A stretch of DNA of 64,000 bases from Gammaproteobacteria bacterium (lineage in GTDB: Bacteria > Pseudomonadota > Gammaproteobacteria > Pseudomonadales > Halieaceae). The DNA lies in NCBI GenBank assembly GCA_024742415.1, contig JANSYN010000008.1, forward strand, positions 112,637 through 176,636, written 5' to 3'. Below are positions 18,644 through 27,765 of this stretch, in pieces. Under the pieces are notes generated by a model. That model had not been told where the DNA came from. It made no database searches and saw only the letters and a program-made list of their open reading frames with translations. How positions within the stretch are numbered: the first letter of the stretch is position 1; the number at the start of each line of letters is the position of its first letter. The position numbers were made by a program, and so were the translations under genes.

Positions 18644-18673
18644 AAAGCCCTGCCCTGTGGTGGGGCTTTTTTG
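18644..18673 (+). terminator. Rho-independent terminator after groEL
   Basis: AAGCCC...GGGCTT with two wobble pairs and a CC/GG extension, followed by a run of Ts, 20 bases after the groEL stop. Confidence 0.75.
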
Positions 18674-18794
18674 TGTCTGTGACTTTGAGGGCGCCCTGGC
18701 GTAAACGGTGTCAATCATCACGCCCAGAGGGACCCTTCTGCACAAAATTTATGTACAATACCGCGAGATCATTAATGACAATCAGGAGATTGCG

Positions 18795-19415
18795 ATGGAA
18801 CTGGTAATCGAGTTTATTTTTCGCTGGGCACACGTGCTGTTCGGTATCGTCTGGATAGGCATGCTTTACTACTTCAACTTCGTACAGACCGAGTACTTCA
18901 AGGAGGCCGAGGCTGACGCCAAGGCAGACGCCGTCAAGAAACTGGCCCCGAGGGCGCTCTGGTGGTTCCGATGGGGCGCCATGTTCACGTTTATCACCGG
19001 TTTGTACCTGTTCCACAAGGTTGGCGCCTTTGGCTTTACCATGCCGGCTATCTGGGTCGGTGCGCTTGCCGGTACCTTTATGTTCCTGAACGTATGGCTG
19101 GTGATCTGGCCGAACCAGCAGGTGGTGTTGGGCCTCAAGGAAGGTGATGGTCCCGCCAGTGCCGCGAAAGCCGGATTGGCCTCTCGCACCAATACGCTGT
19201 TCTCCGGCCCGATGCTGTTTGGTATGCTGGCGTCCAAACACTTGCCGATGGCGCTGTCCGATGGCGTGGGTTTGTGGTTGAGCCTGGCACTGATCCTCGC
19301 GCTGCAGGCCAACGCGCTGTTTGGCAAGACAGGCCCAATGACCAGCGTTAAAGGTGTCATTCACTGCTCGATCGCACTGACTGCGGTGATCTGGATACTG
19401 CTGGCGCTGCTGTAA
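18795..19415 (+). CDS. Integral membrane protein with urate-oxidase/PuuD N-terminal-like domain
   Basis: 206 residues from ATG 18795 with CAGGAG upstream; a longer frame from 18708 lacks support. Five or so membrane helices are visible, with WAHVLFGIVWIGMLYYFNFVQ in TM1, WWFRWGAMFTFITGLYLF, and a WVGALAGTFMFLNVWLVIWPNQ segment. The pattern matches the membrane domain of PuuD-type urate hydroxylases (Urate_ox_N). The cytochrome c domain of PuuD is missing and there is no purine gene nearby, so a urate role is doubtful. Histidines in TM1 and TM3 could bind haem. Confidence 0.6.
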   Translation: MELVIEFIFRWAHVLFGIVWIGMLYYFNFVQTEYFKEAEADAKADAVKKLAPRALWWFRWGAMFTFITGLYLFHKVGAFGFTMPAIWVGALAGTFMFLNVWLVIWPNQQVVLGLKEGDGPASAAKAGLASRTNTLFSGPMLFGMLASKHLPMALSDGVGLWLSLALILALQANALFGKTGPMTSVKGVIHCSIALTAVIWILLALL

Positions 19416-19441
19416 GGCGAGAGCAAAAAATATTCCTATCA

Positions 19442-19467
19442 AAGCCGGGCAGACGCCCGGCTTTTTT
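19442..19467 (+). terminator. Rho-independent terminator
   Basis: AAGCCGGGC and GCCCGGCTT form a perfect stem with a 4-base loop, followed by a T-run. It ends the single-gene transcript of the PuuD-like membrane protein. Confidence 0.9.
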
Positions 19468-19516
19468 CGTTTTGGATGTATAATCGGCGCTGGATTTCCC
19501 ATGACGGCGCACCACC

Positions 19517-20269
19517 ATGTCGCGAGATGACATCGATCATATTCCCTCTATTGTGCCCACGCGCGATGCCATGCCCGAGCGTGGCCCGCGCAGTCGCCGC
19601 CGGGCGGACCGAGGCAAGCCGGCTCCCGGTTCTGCCAGTGGCACGGGAGCGGGGCTGCTCGCCCGTCTGTTTATCACCATTGCCCTGGTCGTTGCCGCTG
19701 TCGCGTGTGCCTGGGCCTGGCAGCTTCAGGGTCAGCTGGAGCAGGCGCAGGGCCTCATGGCGGCCTATGAGGCGCGCATCGGCGATCTTGAAGACAGGCT
19801 GTCTGACACCGACGAGGGCATGAACGAGAACGCCGTCGTGCAGGCCGCGAAAATCAAGGAGCTGGACTCCGAGGTGCGAAAGCTCTGGGACAACGTCTGG
19901 AAAAAATCCCAGGCTCGCCTGGATGCCCTGGAAGCCAGCAGTGCCCGCTATGGCAAGTCACTCAAGGGCCTGGATGCCAGCGTGGCCAAACTGCAACAGG
20001 AGCAAACGCAGGCATCTGCTGAACTGGCCAAGCTCAAAAGCGTTTCTGTGGATCTGTCGCGACTCATGAGCAGTGCCAAAGCCGGTCAGGCGGAGGTAGA
20101 ACGCGTGGCAGACACGCTCAATAAAATTGACCTGGATATCGCCCGCTTGAGCAAGCGTGTGGAAAGCAACGAGGAGTGGGTCGGTTCCATCAATGCCTTC
20201 AGGCGCCAGATCAACGGCAGCCTGACCGAGCTACAAAACACCGTGAATAGTCTCCAGGGGCTGCCCTGA
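19517..20269 (+). CDS. Hypothetical single-pass membrane protein with periplasmic coiled coil
   Basis: 250 residues; not a family I recognise. A polar, Arg-rich N-terminal part of about 45 residues is followed by one membrane helix (about 47-67, LLARLFITIALVVAAVACAWAW). From about 70 to the end the chain is heptad-rich, with few aromatic residues, and predicts as a long coiled coil. The topology implies a short cytoplasmic tail and an extended periplasmic rod. It sits upstream of fumarase with 93 bases between, with no obvious functional link. Confidence 0.7.
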   Translation: MSRDDIDHIPSIVPTRDAMPERGPRSRRRADRGKPAPGSASGTGAGLLARLFITIALVVAAVACAWAWQLQGQLEQAQGLMAAYEARIGDLEDRLSDTDEGMNENAVVQAAKIKELDSEVRKLWDNVWKKSQARLDALEASSARYGKSLKGLDASVAKLQQEQTQASAELAKLKSVSVDLSRLMSSAKAGQAEVERVADTLNKIDLDIARLSKRVESNEEWVGSINAFRRQINGSLTELQNTVNSLQGLP

Positions 20270-20362
20270 ACCAATGCACCGGCTGCGTGCGATGCCGGGC
20301 ACGCGGTGGAGTCGCGCCCCGGGAGCAGTACATTTGAATCATCAAACAGTAAGGACACCGAC

Positions 20363-21889
20363 ATGACCACCGTCATTCGCCAGGACGACCTGATTGACAG
20401 CGTTGCCGACGCACTCCAGTTCATTTCATATTACCACCCTTTGGATTTTGTGCAGGCGGTCCATGAGGCCTACGAGCGCGAGCAGAACCCGGCGGCCAAA
20501 GATGCCATGGCGCAGATTCTCATCAATTCACGAATGTGTGCCGAAGGGCATCGACCGATATGCCAGGACACCGGCATAGTGACCGTTTTCCTGAAGATAG
20601 GAATGAACGTGCAGTGGGACGCCGAGATGTCCGTGGCCGACATGGTCAATGAGGGTGTGCGGCGCGCCTATACACATCCCGACAACGTGCTGCGCGCCTC
20701 CATTCTCGATGACCCTGCAGGTGCCAGATCCAATACCAGGGACAACACGCCTGCGGTGATTCACATGGAGGTTGTCCCGGGCGATACCGTCGACGTGCAG
20801 GTGGCCGCCAAGGGCGGAGGCTCCGAGAACAAGTCAAAGCTGGTGATGCTTAATCCATCAGACAGCATTGTCGACTGGGTCGTAAAAACGGTGCCCACAA
20901 TGGGTGCTGGGTGGTGTCCACCGGGCATGCTCGGTATCGGTATTGGCGGCACTGCCGAGAAGGCCGCCGTGATGGCCAAGGAAGCGCTGATGGAATCGAT
21001 TGATATCCATGAGCTGCGCAAACGCGGCCCGCGAAATCGCGTGGAAGAGCTGCGCCTGGAGATCATGGATGCCGTGAACAAACTCGGTATTGGTGCACAG
21101 GGGCTTGGGGGGCTGACCACCGTACTGGACGTAAAGATCAAGGACTACCCGACACACGCAGCCTCACTGCCAGTAGCCATGATCCCCAACTGTGCCGCTA
21201 CTCGCCATGCCCACTTTGTACTGGATGGATCGGGCCCTGCCTTGCAGACCCCGCCGTCGGTCGATGACTGGCCCGACATCACCTGGGAAGTCGGAGACGG
21301 CGTGCGTCGCGTTAACCTGAACTCGGTGACGCGCGAGGAGGCAGCGCAGTGGCAGCCGGGCGATACACTGTTGCTCTCGGGCACGATGCTGACGGGGCGA
21401 GATGCCGCGCACAAAAAAATGAAAGAGTTGATAGAAAGCGGCGAAGGACTCCCTCCCGAGGTGGACCTGCGCGGGAAGTTCATTTACTACGTGGGGCCTG
21501 TGGATCCGGTGCGCGATGAAGTCATGGGTCCTGCGGGTCCAACAACTGCAACGCGCATGGATAAGTTTACCGACTTTATTCTCGAGCACACCGGCCTGCT
21601 GGGCATGATTGGCAAGGCAGAGCGCGGCCCTACCGGAGTGGCGGCAATCAAGAAGCACGGCGCGGTCTATCTCATGGCGGTCGGCGGGGCGGCGTACCTG
21701 GTGTCCAAGGCCATTACGTCGGCCAAGGTGGTCGCCTTTCCCGAGATGGGCATGGAAGCTATCTACGAATTCGAAGTGAAAGATATGCCGGTCAGCGTGG
21801 CGGTGGATGCGCAAGGCACATCGGTGCATGAGATCGGCCCGCAAATCTGGCGCGCAAAAATTGAAGAGCAGGCCATAGACGTTGTCTAG
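20363..21889 (+). CDS. fumA: Class I fumarate hydratase, iron-sulfur type
   Basis: 508 residues from ATG 20363 with AAGGACA upstream. The alpha domain leads into the beta domain (KFIYYVGPVDPVRDEVMGPAGPTTATRMDKF). Three Cys for the [4Fe-4S] cluster are present in RPICQDTG, GAGWCPPG and PNCAATRH. It hydrates fumarate to malate in the TCA cycle and uses the unligated iron of the cluster, which makes it oxygen-sensitive. Its last 8 bases overlap the sbcB start. Confidence 0.95.
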   Translation: MTTVIRQDDLIDSVADALQFISYYHPLDFVQAVHEAYEREQNPAAKDAMAQILINSRMCAEGHRPICQDTGIVTVFLKIGMNVQWDAEMSVADMVNEGVRRAYTHPDNVLRASILDDPAGARSNTRDNTPAVIHMEVVPGDTVDVQVAAKGGGSENKSKLVMLNPSDSIVDWVVKTVPTMGAGWCPPGMLGIGIGGTAEKAAVMAKEALMESIDIHELRKRGPRNRVEELRLEIMDAVNKLGIGAQGLGGLTTVLDVKIKDYPTHAASLPVAMIPNCAATRHAHFVLDGSGPALQTPPSVDDWPDITWEVGDGVRRVNLNSVTREEAAQWQPGDTLLLSGTMLTGRDAAHKKMKELIESGEGLPPEVDLRGKFIYYVGPVDPVRDEVMGPAGPTTATRMDKFTDFILEHTGLLGMIGKAERGPTGVAAIKKHGAVYLMAVGGAAYLVSKAITSAKVVAFPEMGMEAIYEFEVKDMPVSVAVDAQGTSVHEIGPQIWRAKIEEQAIDVV

Positions 21890-23345
21890 GGTCGCTGCAA
21901 GCCCTACTTTTTACTGGCATGACTACGAAACCTTTGGCGCTGACCCGGCGCGAGATCGGCCTGCGCAGTTCGCAGGCATTCGCACCGATGCGCAGCTCAA
22001 CGTCATCGGTGAGCCATTGGTCATTTTTTGTCGTCCCGCGAATGATTTCCTGCCACAACCTGCGGCCTGCCTGGTCACTGGAATAACACCGCAGCAAGCG
22101 GCGCAGCAAGGCGTTCCGGAATGCGAATTCATTACCCGTATTCACGCTGAGCTCGCACTGCCGGGAACCTGCGGTGTAGGCTATAACTCAATCCGTTTTG
22201 ATGATGAAGTCACCCGCTATACGCTTTATCGGAATTTCTTCGATGCTTATGCACGTGAGTGGCAGAATGGCAACTCGCGTTGGGATGTTATCGATATGGC
22301 GCGCACGGCCTATGCACTGCGTCCCGAGGGCATCCATTGGCCGGTGCGCGAGGATGGATTGCCCAGCTTCCGGCTCGAGGAGCTCACCGCAGCCAACGGC
22401 ATCAACCATGAGGGTGCGCACGACGCGCTGGCCGATGTTCAGGCCACCATCGCGCTGGCGCGACTCATCCGCGAAAAACAGCCGCGGCTGTATGAACACC
22501 TGGTGACCCACCGCGACAAGCAGTCTGCCCAGGCACAGCTTGATGTCACGTCCATGAAGCCGGTGCTGCATATCTCGGGCATGTTTGGTGCGCACCAGAA
22601 CAATCTGTCCCTGATCGCGCCGCTAGCGGCCCATCCGCGCAACGGCAATGAGGTGATTTGCTGGGATCTGCGCGCAGATCCCAGCCATTTCATTGCCAGT
22701 CCTGCAGAGCAGGTGCGCGAGTTGCTCTATACCAGAGCAGAGGATCTCCCTGACGGTGTGCAGCGTCCGGGATTAAAGTCTGTGCATATCAATCGCTGTC
22801 CCGTGTTGCTGCCGGCGAAAATGGCGGACGCCGACACCGCAGCGCGAGCGGGGCTGGATGGACAGGTTTGCCGACGTAATCTACGCCTGCTGCAGGACTG
22901 GCGTCGTGAGCATGGGGCTGCCGCAAGCGCCAAGCTCGAGGCAATCTATACCCAGCAGCAACGCGATACCCTCTCGGATCCGGATCTGATGCTATACAGC
23001 GGCGGTTTTTTTTCTGGCAACGACAAGCGTGCAATGGAAGCGGTGCGCAGCGCCTCACCGCAGGCGTTGGCCCAGACCAGTTTTGTGTTTGAAGACAGTC
23101 GCCTGGATGAGATGCTTTTTCGGTATCGCGCCAGGAACTACCCGGAGACCCTCAGTGCCCAGGAGCGAGCGCTGTGGGAAGAGTATCGCTTCCAGCGGCT
23201 CACCGAGCCCGGCGCCGGTGCCAGCCTGTGCATGGAGTCATTCCAGGCCGAGATCGAGGAGCGCCTGGGCGACGACACACTGACCCCGGCGCACCGCAAA
23301 CTGCTGCTGGAGTTAGTGTCCTACGCCGATGACCTGCTCGCCTGA
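21882..23345 (+). CDS. sbcB: Exodeoxyribonuclease I (SbcB)
   Basis: 487 residues from TTG 21882, inside the end of the fumarase gene; no ATG or GTG fits better. The DEDD exonuclease fold is complete: D14 and E16 in YWHDYETFG, GYNSIRFDDE, and HDALADV with the later Asp. The SH3-like and C-terminal helical regions of ExoI follow at about 205-350 and 355-487. It degrades single-stranded DNA 3' to 5' and works with RecJ and mismatch repair. Coupling to fumarase is positional only. Confidence 0.95.
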   Translation: MSRVAASPTFYWHDYETFGADPARDRPAQFAGIRTDAQLNVIGEPLVIFCRPANDFLPQPAACLVTGITPQQAAQQGVPECEFITRIHAELALPGTCGVGYNSIRFDDEVTRYTLYRNFFDAYAREWQNGNSRWDVIDMARTAYALRPEGIHWPVREDGLPSFRLEELTAANGINHEGAHDALADVQATIALARLIREKQPRLYEHLVTHRDKQSAQAQLDVTSMKPVLHISGMFGAHQNNLSLIAPLAAHPRNGNEVICWDLRADPSHFIASPAEQVRELLYTRAEDLPDGVQRPGLKSVHINRCPVLLPAKMADADTAARAGLDGQVCRRNLRLLQDWRREHGAAASAKLEAIYTQQQRDTLSDPDLMLYSGGFFSGNDKRAMEAVRSASPQALAQTSFVFEDSRLDEMLFRYRARNYPETLSAQERALWEEYRFQRLTEPGAGASLCMESFQAEIEERLGDDTLTPAHRKLLLELVSYADDLLA

Positions 23346-23448
23346 GCGTGATTTTGCCGGTATTTCGGCCGTGGGCAGCGTTGCAGGTGGCGCCTATAAT
23401 GTGGGGTCATCAACGCCCTGTATCTGACGGCGCCTGGAGCTGCCTAGC

Positions 23449-24462
23449 GTGAACTTTGCCGGAAACCATATCCTTTCAATACAGCAGTTCGAACGTGATG
23501 ATGTCGACCGGATTTTCGATGTGGCCGATCGAATGGCACCCTACGCGCAGCGCAGGCGCATCACAAGGGTTCTGGAAGGCGCCATTCTTGGCTCGATGTT
23601 TTTTGAACCGAGCACGCGCACGCGGGTCAGTTTTGGCAGTGCCTTCAACCTGCTCGGCGGCGAAGTGCGCGAGACCACAGGGTTTGAGAGCACGGCGATT
23701 GCCAAGGGTGAATCGCTGTTCGACACTGCGCGGGTGCTCAGCGGCTACTCGGACGTCATCGCCATGCGCCACCCCATGGAAGGCTCGGTGGCAGAGTTTG
23801 CAGCGGCCAGCCGCGTGCCGGTCATCAATGGCGGCGACGGCAGTAACGAACATCCCAGCCAGGCGTTGCTCGATTTGTACACGATCCGCAGCGAGATTGC
23901 CGCCAGGGGTAAATCCCTCGATCAACTGAGAATCGCTATGGTCGGTGATTTACGTTATGGCCGCACCGTGCACTCGCTGTGCAAGCTGCTCGGTCTGTAT
24001 CCAGGTGTGCAGATTGTGCTGGTATCGCCACAGGCGCTGCAAATGCCTGCCGAGATCGTCGAGGATTTACGCAACACCGGCCACAGCGTGCTTGAGTCCG
24101 AACAGTTAGAGGCCAGTATTTCCAATGTCGATATTGTCTACTCGACGCGTATCCAGGAGGAGCGCTTCAATACCCAGGAAGAGGCCGACTTGTACCGCGG
24201 CCGCTTCCGGCTGAACCAGAACATCTACACCCGCCACTGTGAACCCAATACCGTCATCATGCATCCGCTGCCGCGCGACTCGCGTGAAAATGCCCGCGAA
24301 TTGGACGACGACCTCAACGATAATCCGAACCTGGCCATCTTCCGCCAGGCAGATAACGGCCTGTTGGTGCGTATGGCACTGTTCGCCTTGATTCTCGATG
24401 TGGTCGACGATGTTGACACCCATGCGCGGGATGTACGCTGGTACACCGGGGGCCGCTTCTGA
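23449..24462 (+). CDS. pyrB: Aspartate carbamoyltransferase catalytic chain
   Basis: 337 residues from GTG 23449. The carbamoyl-phosphate site STRTR lies at 55-59, followed by HPSQALLDLYTI, GDLRYGRTVHS and HPLPR. It catalyses the first committed pyrimidine step. The sequence resembles the E. coli catalytic subunit rather than the longer Pseudomonas type. No regulatory pyrI and no pseudo-dihydroorotase follow, so it may act as an unregulated trimer. Its stop shares one base with the start of the Nudix gene (TGATG). Confidence 0.93.
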   Translation: MNFAGNHILSIQQFERDDVDRIFDVADRMAPYAQRRRITRVLEGAILGSMFFEPSTRTRVSFGSAFNLLGGEVRETTGFESTAIAKGESLFDTARVLSGYSDVIAMRHPMEGSVAEFAAASRVPVINGGDGSNEHPSQALLDLYTIRSEIAARGKSLDQLRIAMVGDLRYGRTVHSLCKLLGLYPGVQIVLVSPQALQMPAEIVEDLRNTGHSVLESEQLEASISNVDIVYSTRIQEERFNTQEEADLYRGRFRLNQNIYTRHCEPNTVIMHPLPRDSRENARELDDDLNDNPNLAIFRQADNGLLVRMALFALILDVVDDVDTHARDVRWYTGGRF

Positions 24463-25079
24463 TGCCGTTTGAGCTCACCTTTGGCGCCGATGACGTGCGC
24501 ATCGAGCGCGATGAAGTTGTCTGGTCCGGTCACTATGCGGTGCATCGCAAGACCCTGCAGTATCGCAGCTTTAGTGGCGGCTGGAACGCGCCGGTGGTGC
24601 GTGAGGTCTTTGAACGCGGTGATGCGGTGGGTGTATTGCCCTATGATCCAGTGCGCGATTGCCTGGTCATGGTGGAGCAGTTTCGCCCAGGCGCCCTGCG
24701 CGGAAATGACAGCCCGTGGATGCTGGAACTGATTGCCGGTGTAGTTGAGAACGATGAGACCGACGAACAGGTGGCGCGCCGTGAGGCACTGGAGGAGGCG
24801 GATTGTACGCTCTCCACCATGGTTCCCATCGCCACAGTGTTTCCCAGTGCCGGGGGCTGCAGTGAGCAGGTGAGGCTGTATTGCGCGCGGATTGACGGGC
24901 TGCCCGGTACGGGGGTTCATGGCCTGCAGGACGAGGGCGAAGACATTCTGGTACACCATATCCCCAGGGACGAGGCGATGGCCTTGCTGGCCGCCGACAA
25001 AATACCCAATGGCCATACATTGATCGCCTTGCAATGGCTGCATATTCACGCTCGCGACCTGAGGGAACGCTGGTCCTGA
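24462..25079 (+). CDS. nudF: ADP-ribose pyrophosphatase (Nudix hydrolase)
   Basis: 205 residues. The Nudix box at 93-115 reads G-x5-E-x7-REALEEADC, with the usual Gly near its end replaced by Asp114. VEQFRPGAL at 71-79 and FPSAGGCSEQVRLY after the box match the NudF/YqiE type. It cleaves ADP-ribose to AMP and ribose 5-phosphate. The TGATG overlap with pyrB implies translational coupling. The metal-binding Glu residues of the box are all present, so activity is expected. Confidence 0.88.
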   Translation: MPFELTFGADDVRIERDEVVWSGHYAVHRKTLQYRSFSGGWNAPVVREVFERGDAVGVLPYDPVRDCLVMVEQFRPGALRGNDSPWMLELIAGVVENDETDEQVARREALEEADCTLSTMVPIATVFPSAGGCSEQVRLYCARIDGLPGTGVHGLQDEGEDILVHHIPRDEAMALLAADKIPNGHTLIALQWLHIHARDLRERWS

Positions 25080-25089
25080 CCGGCGTTTG

Positions 25090-26691
25090 ATGCCTGTGTA
25101 CGAGGAGGACGTCGAAGTACGGGCGAAACCGGGTTCTGGCCTGCTGCGCTCCAGTGCGCTGGTCGGCACCATGACCATGTTGTCGCGTGTGCTTGGCTTG
25201 CTGCGCGACATTGTCATCGCCAGGTATTTTGGTGCCGGTCCATCCTCCGATGCCTTTTTCATCGCTTTCAAAGTCCCCAACTTCTTGCGTCGCCTGTTTG
25301 CTGAAGGCGCGTTTTCCCAGGCTTTTGTACCGGTGCTTGCCGATTACAAGCAAGAGGGCAGCCTGGTTGCGATCAAAGGCCTGGTCGACCGGGTTGCGGG
25401 TGTGTTAGCCGGCACCCTGCTGCTGTTGACCAGCATCACGGTGATGGCTGCGCCGCTGGTGACCATGATTTTTGCTCCCGGCTTTATCGGAGACGAGGAC
25501 AAATTCCGGCTTACCTCAGAGATGATCCGCATCACGTTTCCGTACCTGCTGCTGATTTCCATGACGGGTTTCTGCGGCGCGATACTCAACAGCTACGGAC
25601 GTTTTGCGGTACCTGCGTTTACACCGATCTTTCTGAACCTGTCGCTTATTTTTGCCGCGGTAGTGGCATCGCCGTGGTTCGACGAGCCAGTGTACGCGTT
25701 GGCGTGGGGCGTGTTTTTTGCCGGGGTGATTCAACTGCTGTTCCAGCTGCCTGCACTGTACCGGCTCGACCTGGTGCCGCGGCCTCGCTGGGACACGCGT
25801 CACGAAGGCGTGCGCCGTATATTGACGCTGATGGTGCCGGCCCTGTTCGGTGTGTCAGTCAGCCAGATCAACCTGCTGCTCGATACTGTGCTGGCATCGT
25901 TCCTGCCCACTGGTAGCGTATCGTGGCTGTACTATTCTGATCGCCTGGCAGAACTGCCGCTGGGAGTGTTCGGTATTGCTATCGCCACGGTTATTCTGCC
26001 AAGTCTGTCGGCCCATAGCTCGGCAGCGCGTGAGGGCCAGTTCAGCTTGACGCTCGATTGGGCTTTGCGCCTGGTGCTGGTGATTGGCGTGCCGTCCGCC
26101 GCTGCACTGGTGCTGCTGGCCGAGCCGATACTGATCACCCTGTTCCAGAACGGCGCGCTGACCTACAACGATGTGCAAATGGCGGCATTGAGCCTGCGTG
26201 CCTATAGTCTGGGCGTGGTGGCCTTCATGCTGGTAAAAATTCTCGCTCCGGGTTTCTATGCCCGCAAAGACACCAAAACACCGGTGAAGATCGGCATTAT
26301 CGCGATGGCGGCGAATATGCTCATGAACGTCGCGTTTGTGTTACCGCTCATGCACTTCTGGAACATCGGTCACCTGGGTCTGGCGCTTGCTACCAGTCTT
26401 GCGGCGTTCCTCAACGCGGGGCTGCTGCTGCGTGGCCTCCTGAAAGAGGGTGTGTACGAGGTGCAGCAGGGATGGCGCCTGCTGCTGGCTCGCCTTGTCA
26501 TAGCCACCGCGGTCATGTGCCTTGTGGTTGCGTATGCCAACCCGGCTATTGAGCAGTGGTTGGTCTGGGGCTGGCCGCAACGCTCGCTGCAGATGCTGTG
26601 GCTGTGCGTCCTTGGTGTGGCTGCCTATCTTGTCGCACAGCTTGCGCTGGGAGCGCGTCCACGCGACCTGCTCTCGCCAACATCTACCTGA
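25090..26691 (+). CDS. murJ: Lipid II flippase MurJ
   Basis: 533 residues from ATG 25090 (TTG 25087 is immediately before). Fourteen membrane helices fit the hydrophobicity. The family N-terminus TMTMLSRVLGLLRDIVIARYFGAG and SDAFFIAFKVPNFLRRLFAEGAFSQAFVPV, with the essential cavity Arg residues, are clear. It moves lipid II across the inner membrane for peptidoglycan synthesis. In Pseudomonas it also precedes ribF and ileS. Confidence 0.96.
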   Translation: MPVYEEDVEVRAKPGSGLLRSSALVGTMTMLSRVLGLLRDIVIARYFGAGPSSDAFFIAFKVPNFLRRLFAEGAFSQAFVPVLADYKQEGSLVAIKGLVDRVAGVLAGTLLLLTSITVMAAPLVTMIFAPGFIGDEDKFRLTSEMIRITFPYLLLISMTGFCGAILNSYGRFAVPAFTPIFLNLSLIFAAVVASPWFDEPVYALAWGVFFAGVIQLLFQLPALYRLDLVPRPRWDTRHEGVRRILTLMVPALFGVSVSQINLLLDTVLASFLPTGSVSWLYYSDRLAELPLGVFGIAIATVILPSLSAHSSAAREGQFSLTLDWALRLVLVIGVPSAAALVLLAEPILITLFQNGALTYNDVQMAALSLRAYSLGVVAFMLVKILAPGFYARKDTKTPVKIGIIAMAANMLMNVAFVLPLMHFWNIGHLGLALATSLAAFLNAGLLLRGLLKEGVYEVQQGWRLLLARLVIATAVMCLVVAYANPAIEQWLVWGWPQRSLQMLWLCVLGVAAYLVAQLALGARPRDLLSPTST

Positions 26692-26808
26692 GGCTTGCGC
26701 GCAGAGCCCGGCTTGAACTTCCAGCGGCCCTGGCGCGTTTGCCCGTAGGCCAGCGGCGGCAAGTTCGTTATACTTACGCGTCTCGTTTCTGGCGGACCCC
26801 CTCTCTTT

Positions 26809-27765
26809 ATGGAACTGATTCGTGGGCTGCACAATGTGCGCCCCAGACATCATGGTTGTGTCGCAACAATCGGGGCCTTTGACGGGGTTCATTTGGGGCA
26901 CCAGGCGGTAATTGCCAACTTGCTCAAGCGCGCTGCGGCCTTGGGCATGCCCTCGGCAGTGATTGTGTTCGAGCCGCTACCGCGCGAGTACCTGGCGCCT
27001 AAGGATGCGCCCGCCAGAATCATGAGCTTTGCCGAGAAGTACCATGCACTGCAGGCATTGGGAGTAGACCGCCTGCTGCGCATCCGCTTCAACGAGGGGC
27101 TGCGTTCGATGTCGGCACAACAGTTTGTCGATGATGTATTCGTTGCCGCACTGGGCGTTAAGTTTGTCGTGCTCGGTGACGATTTCCGGTTTGGGGCAGA
27201 TCGTCAGGGTGATGTAGAGTTTGTACGCCAGCAGGGGGAGCGCTATGGGTACAACGCCGGGCCGACACCTACGTTTACCATCGACGGCGAGCGCGTCAGC
27301 AGCACCCGTATTCGCCAGGCGCTCGAGGTGGGGGACTTCACTACGGCGCAGGCGCTTCTGGGGCGCCCCTACAGTATGTCTGGCCGGGTAATTTATGGAA
27401 AGCAATTGGGACGGAACATGGGAGTGCCCACAGCAAATCTCGAGCTGCGCAGGCTACGATCACCGCTTTCCGGTGTGTATGCCGTTGATGTGATGGGTGC
27501 AGATACCAGCGGCCCGCTTGCCGGCGTCGCCAATGTGGGTGTGCGGCCGACAGTTAATGACAGCATCAAGGCGAACCTGGAAGTGCACTTGCTGGACTGC
27601 GACGCCAATCTTTATGGCAAGCGCATAGAAGTGATCTTCCGGCACAAACTACGTGACGAAATCAAATTTGATTCTATCGAACAACTCAAACGCAACATAG
27701 AAAAGGACATCGAGGACACGCGCGCGTGGTTTGCCGCGTCGGGTTCGTCAACAGAAGCACTATGA
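26809..27765 (+). CDS. ribF: Bifunctional riboflavin kinase/FAD synthetase
   Basis: 318 residues. The N-terminal nucleotidyltransferase has [13 protein letters not shown] (22-34) and SSTRIRQAL. The C-terminal flavokinase (about 185-312) has [19 protein letters not shown] and LEVHLLD. It makes FMN and then FAD from riboflavin. The stop overlaps the ileS start (ATGA). Start of the conserved ribF-ileS-lspA-fkpB-ispH chain. Confidence 0.97.
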   Translation: MELIRGLHNVRPRHHGCVATIGAFDGVHLGHQAVIANLLKRAAALGMPSAVIVFEPLPREYLAPKDAPARIMSFAEKYHALQALGVDRLLRIRFNEGLRSMSAQQFVDDVFVAALGVKFVVLGDDFRFGADRQGDVEFVRQQGERYGYNAGPTPTFTIDGERVSSTRIRQALEVGDFTTAQALLGRPYSMSGRVIYGKQLGRNMGVPTANLELRRLRSPLSGVYAVDVMGADTSGPLAGVANVGVRPTVNDSIKANLEVHLLDCDANLYGKRIEVIFRHKLRDEIKFDSIEQLKRNIEKDIEDTRAWFAASGSSTEAL

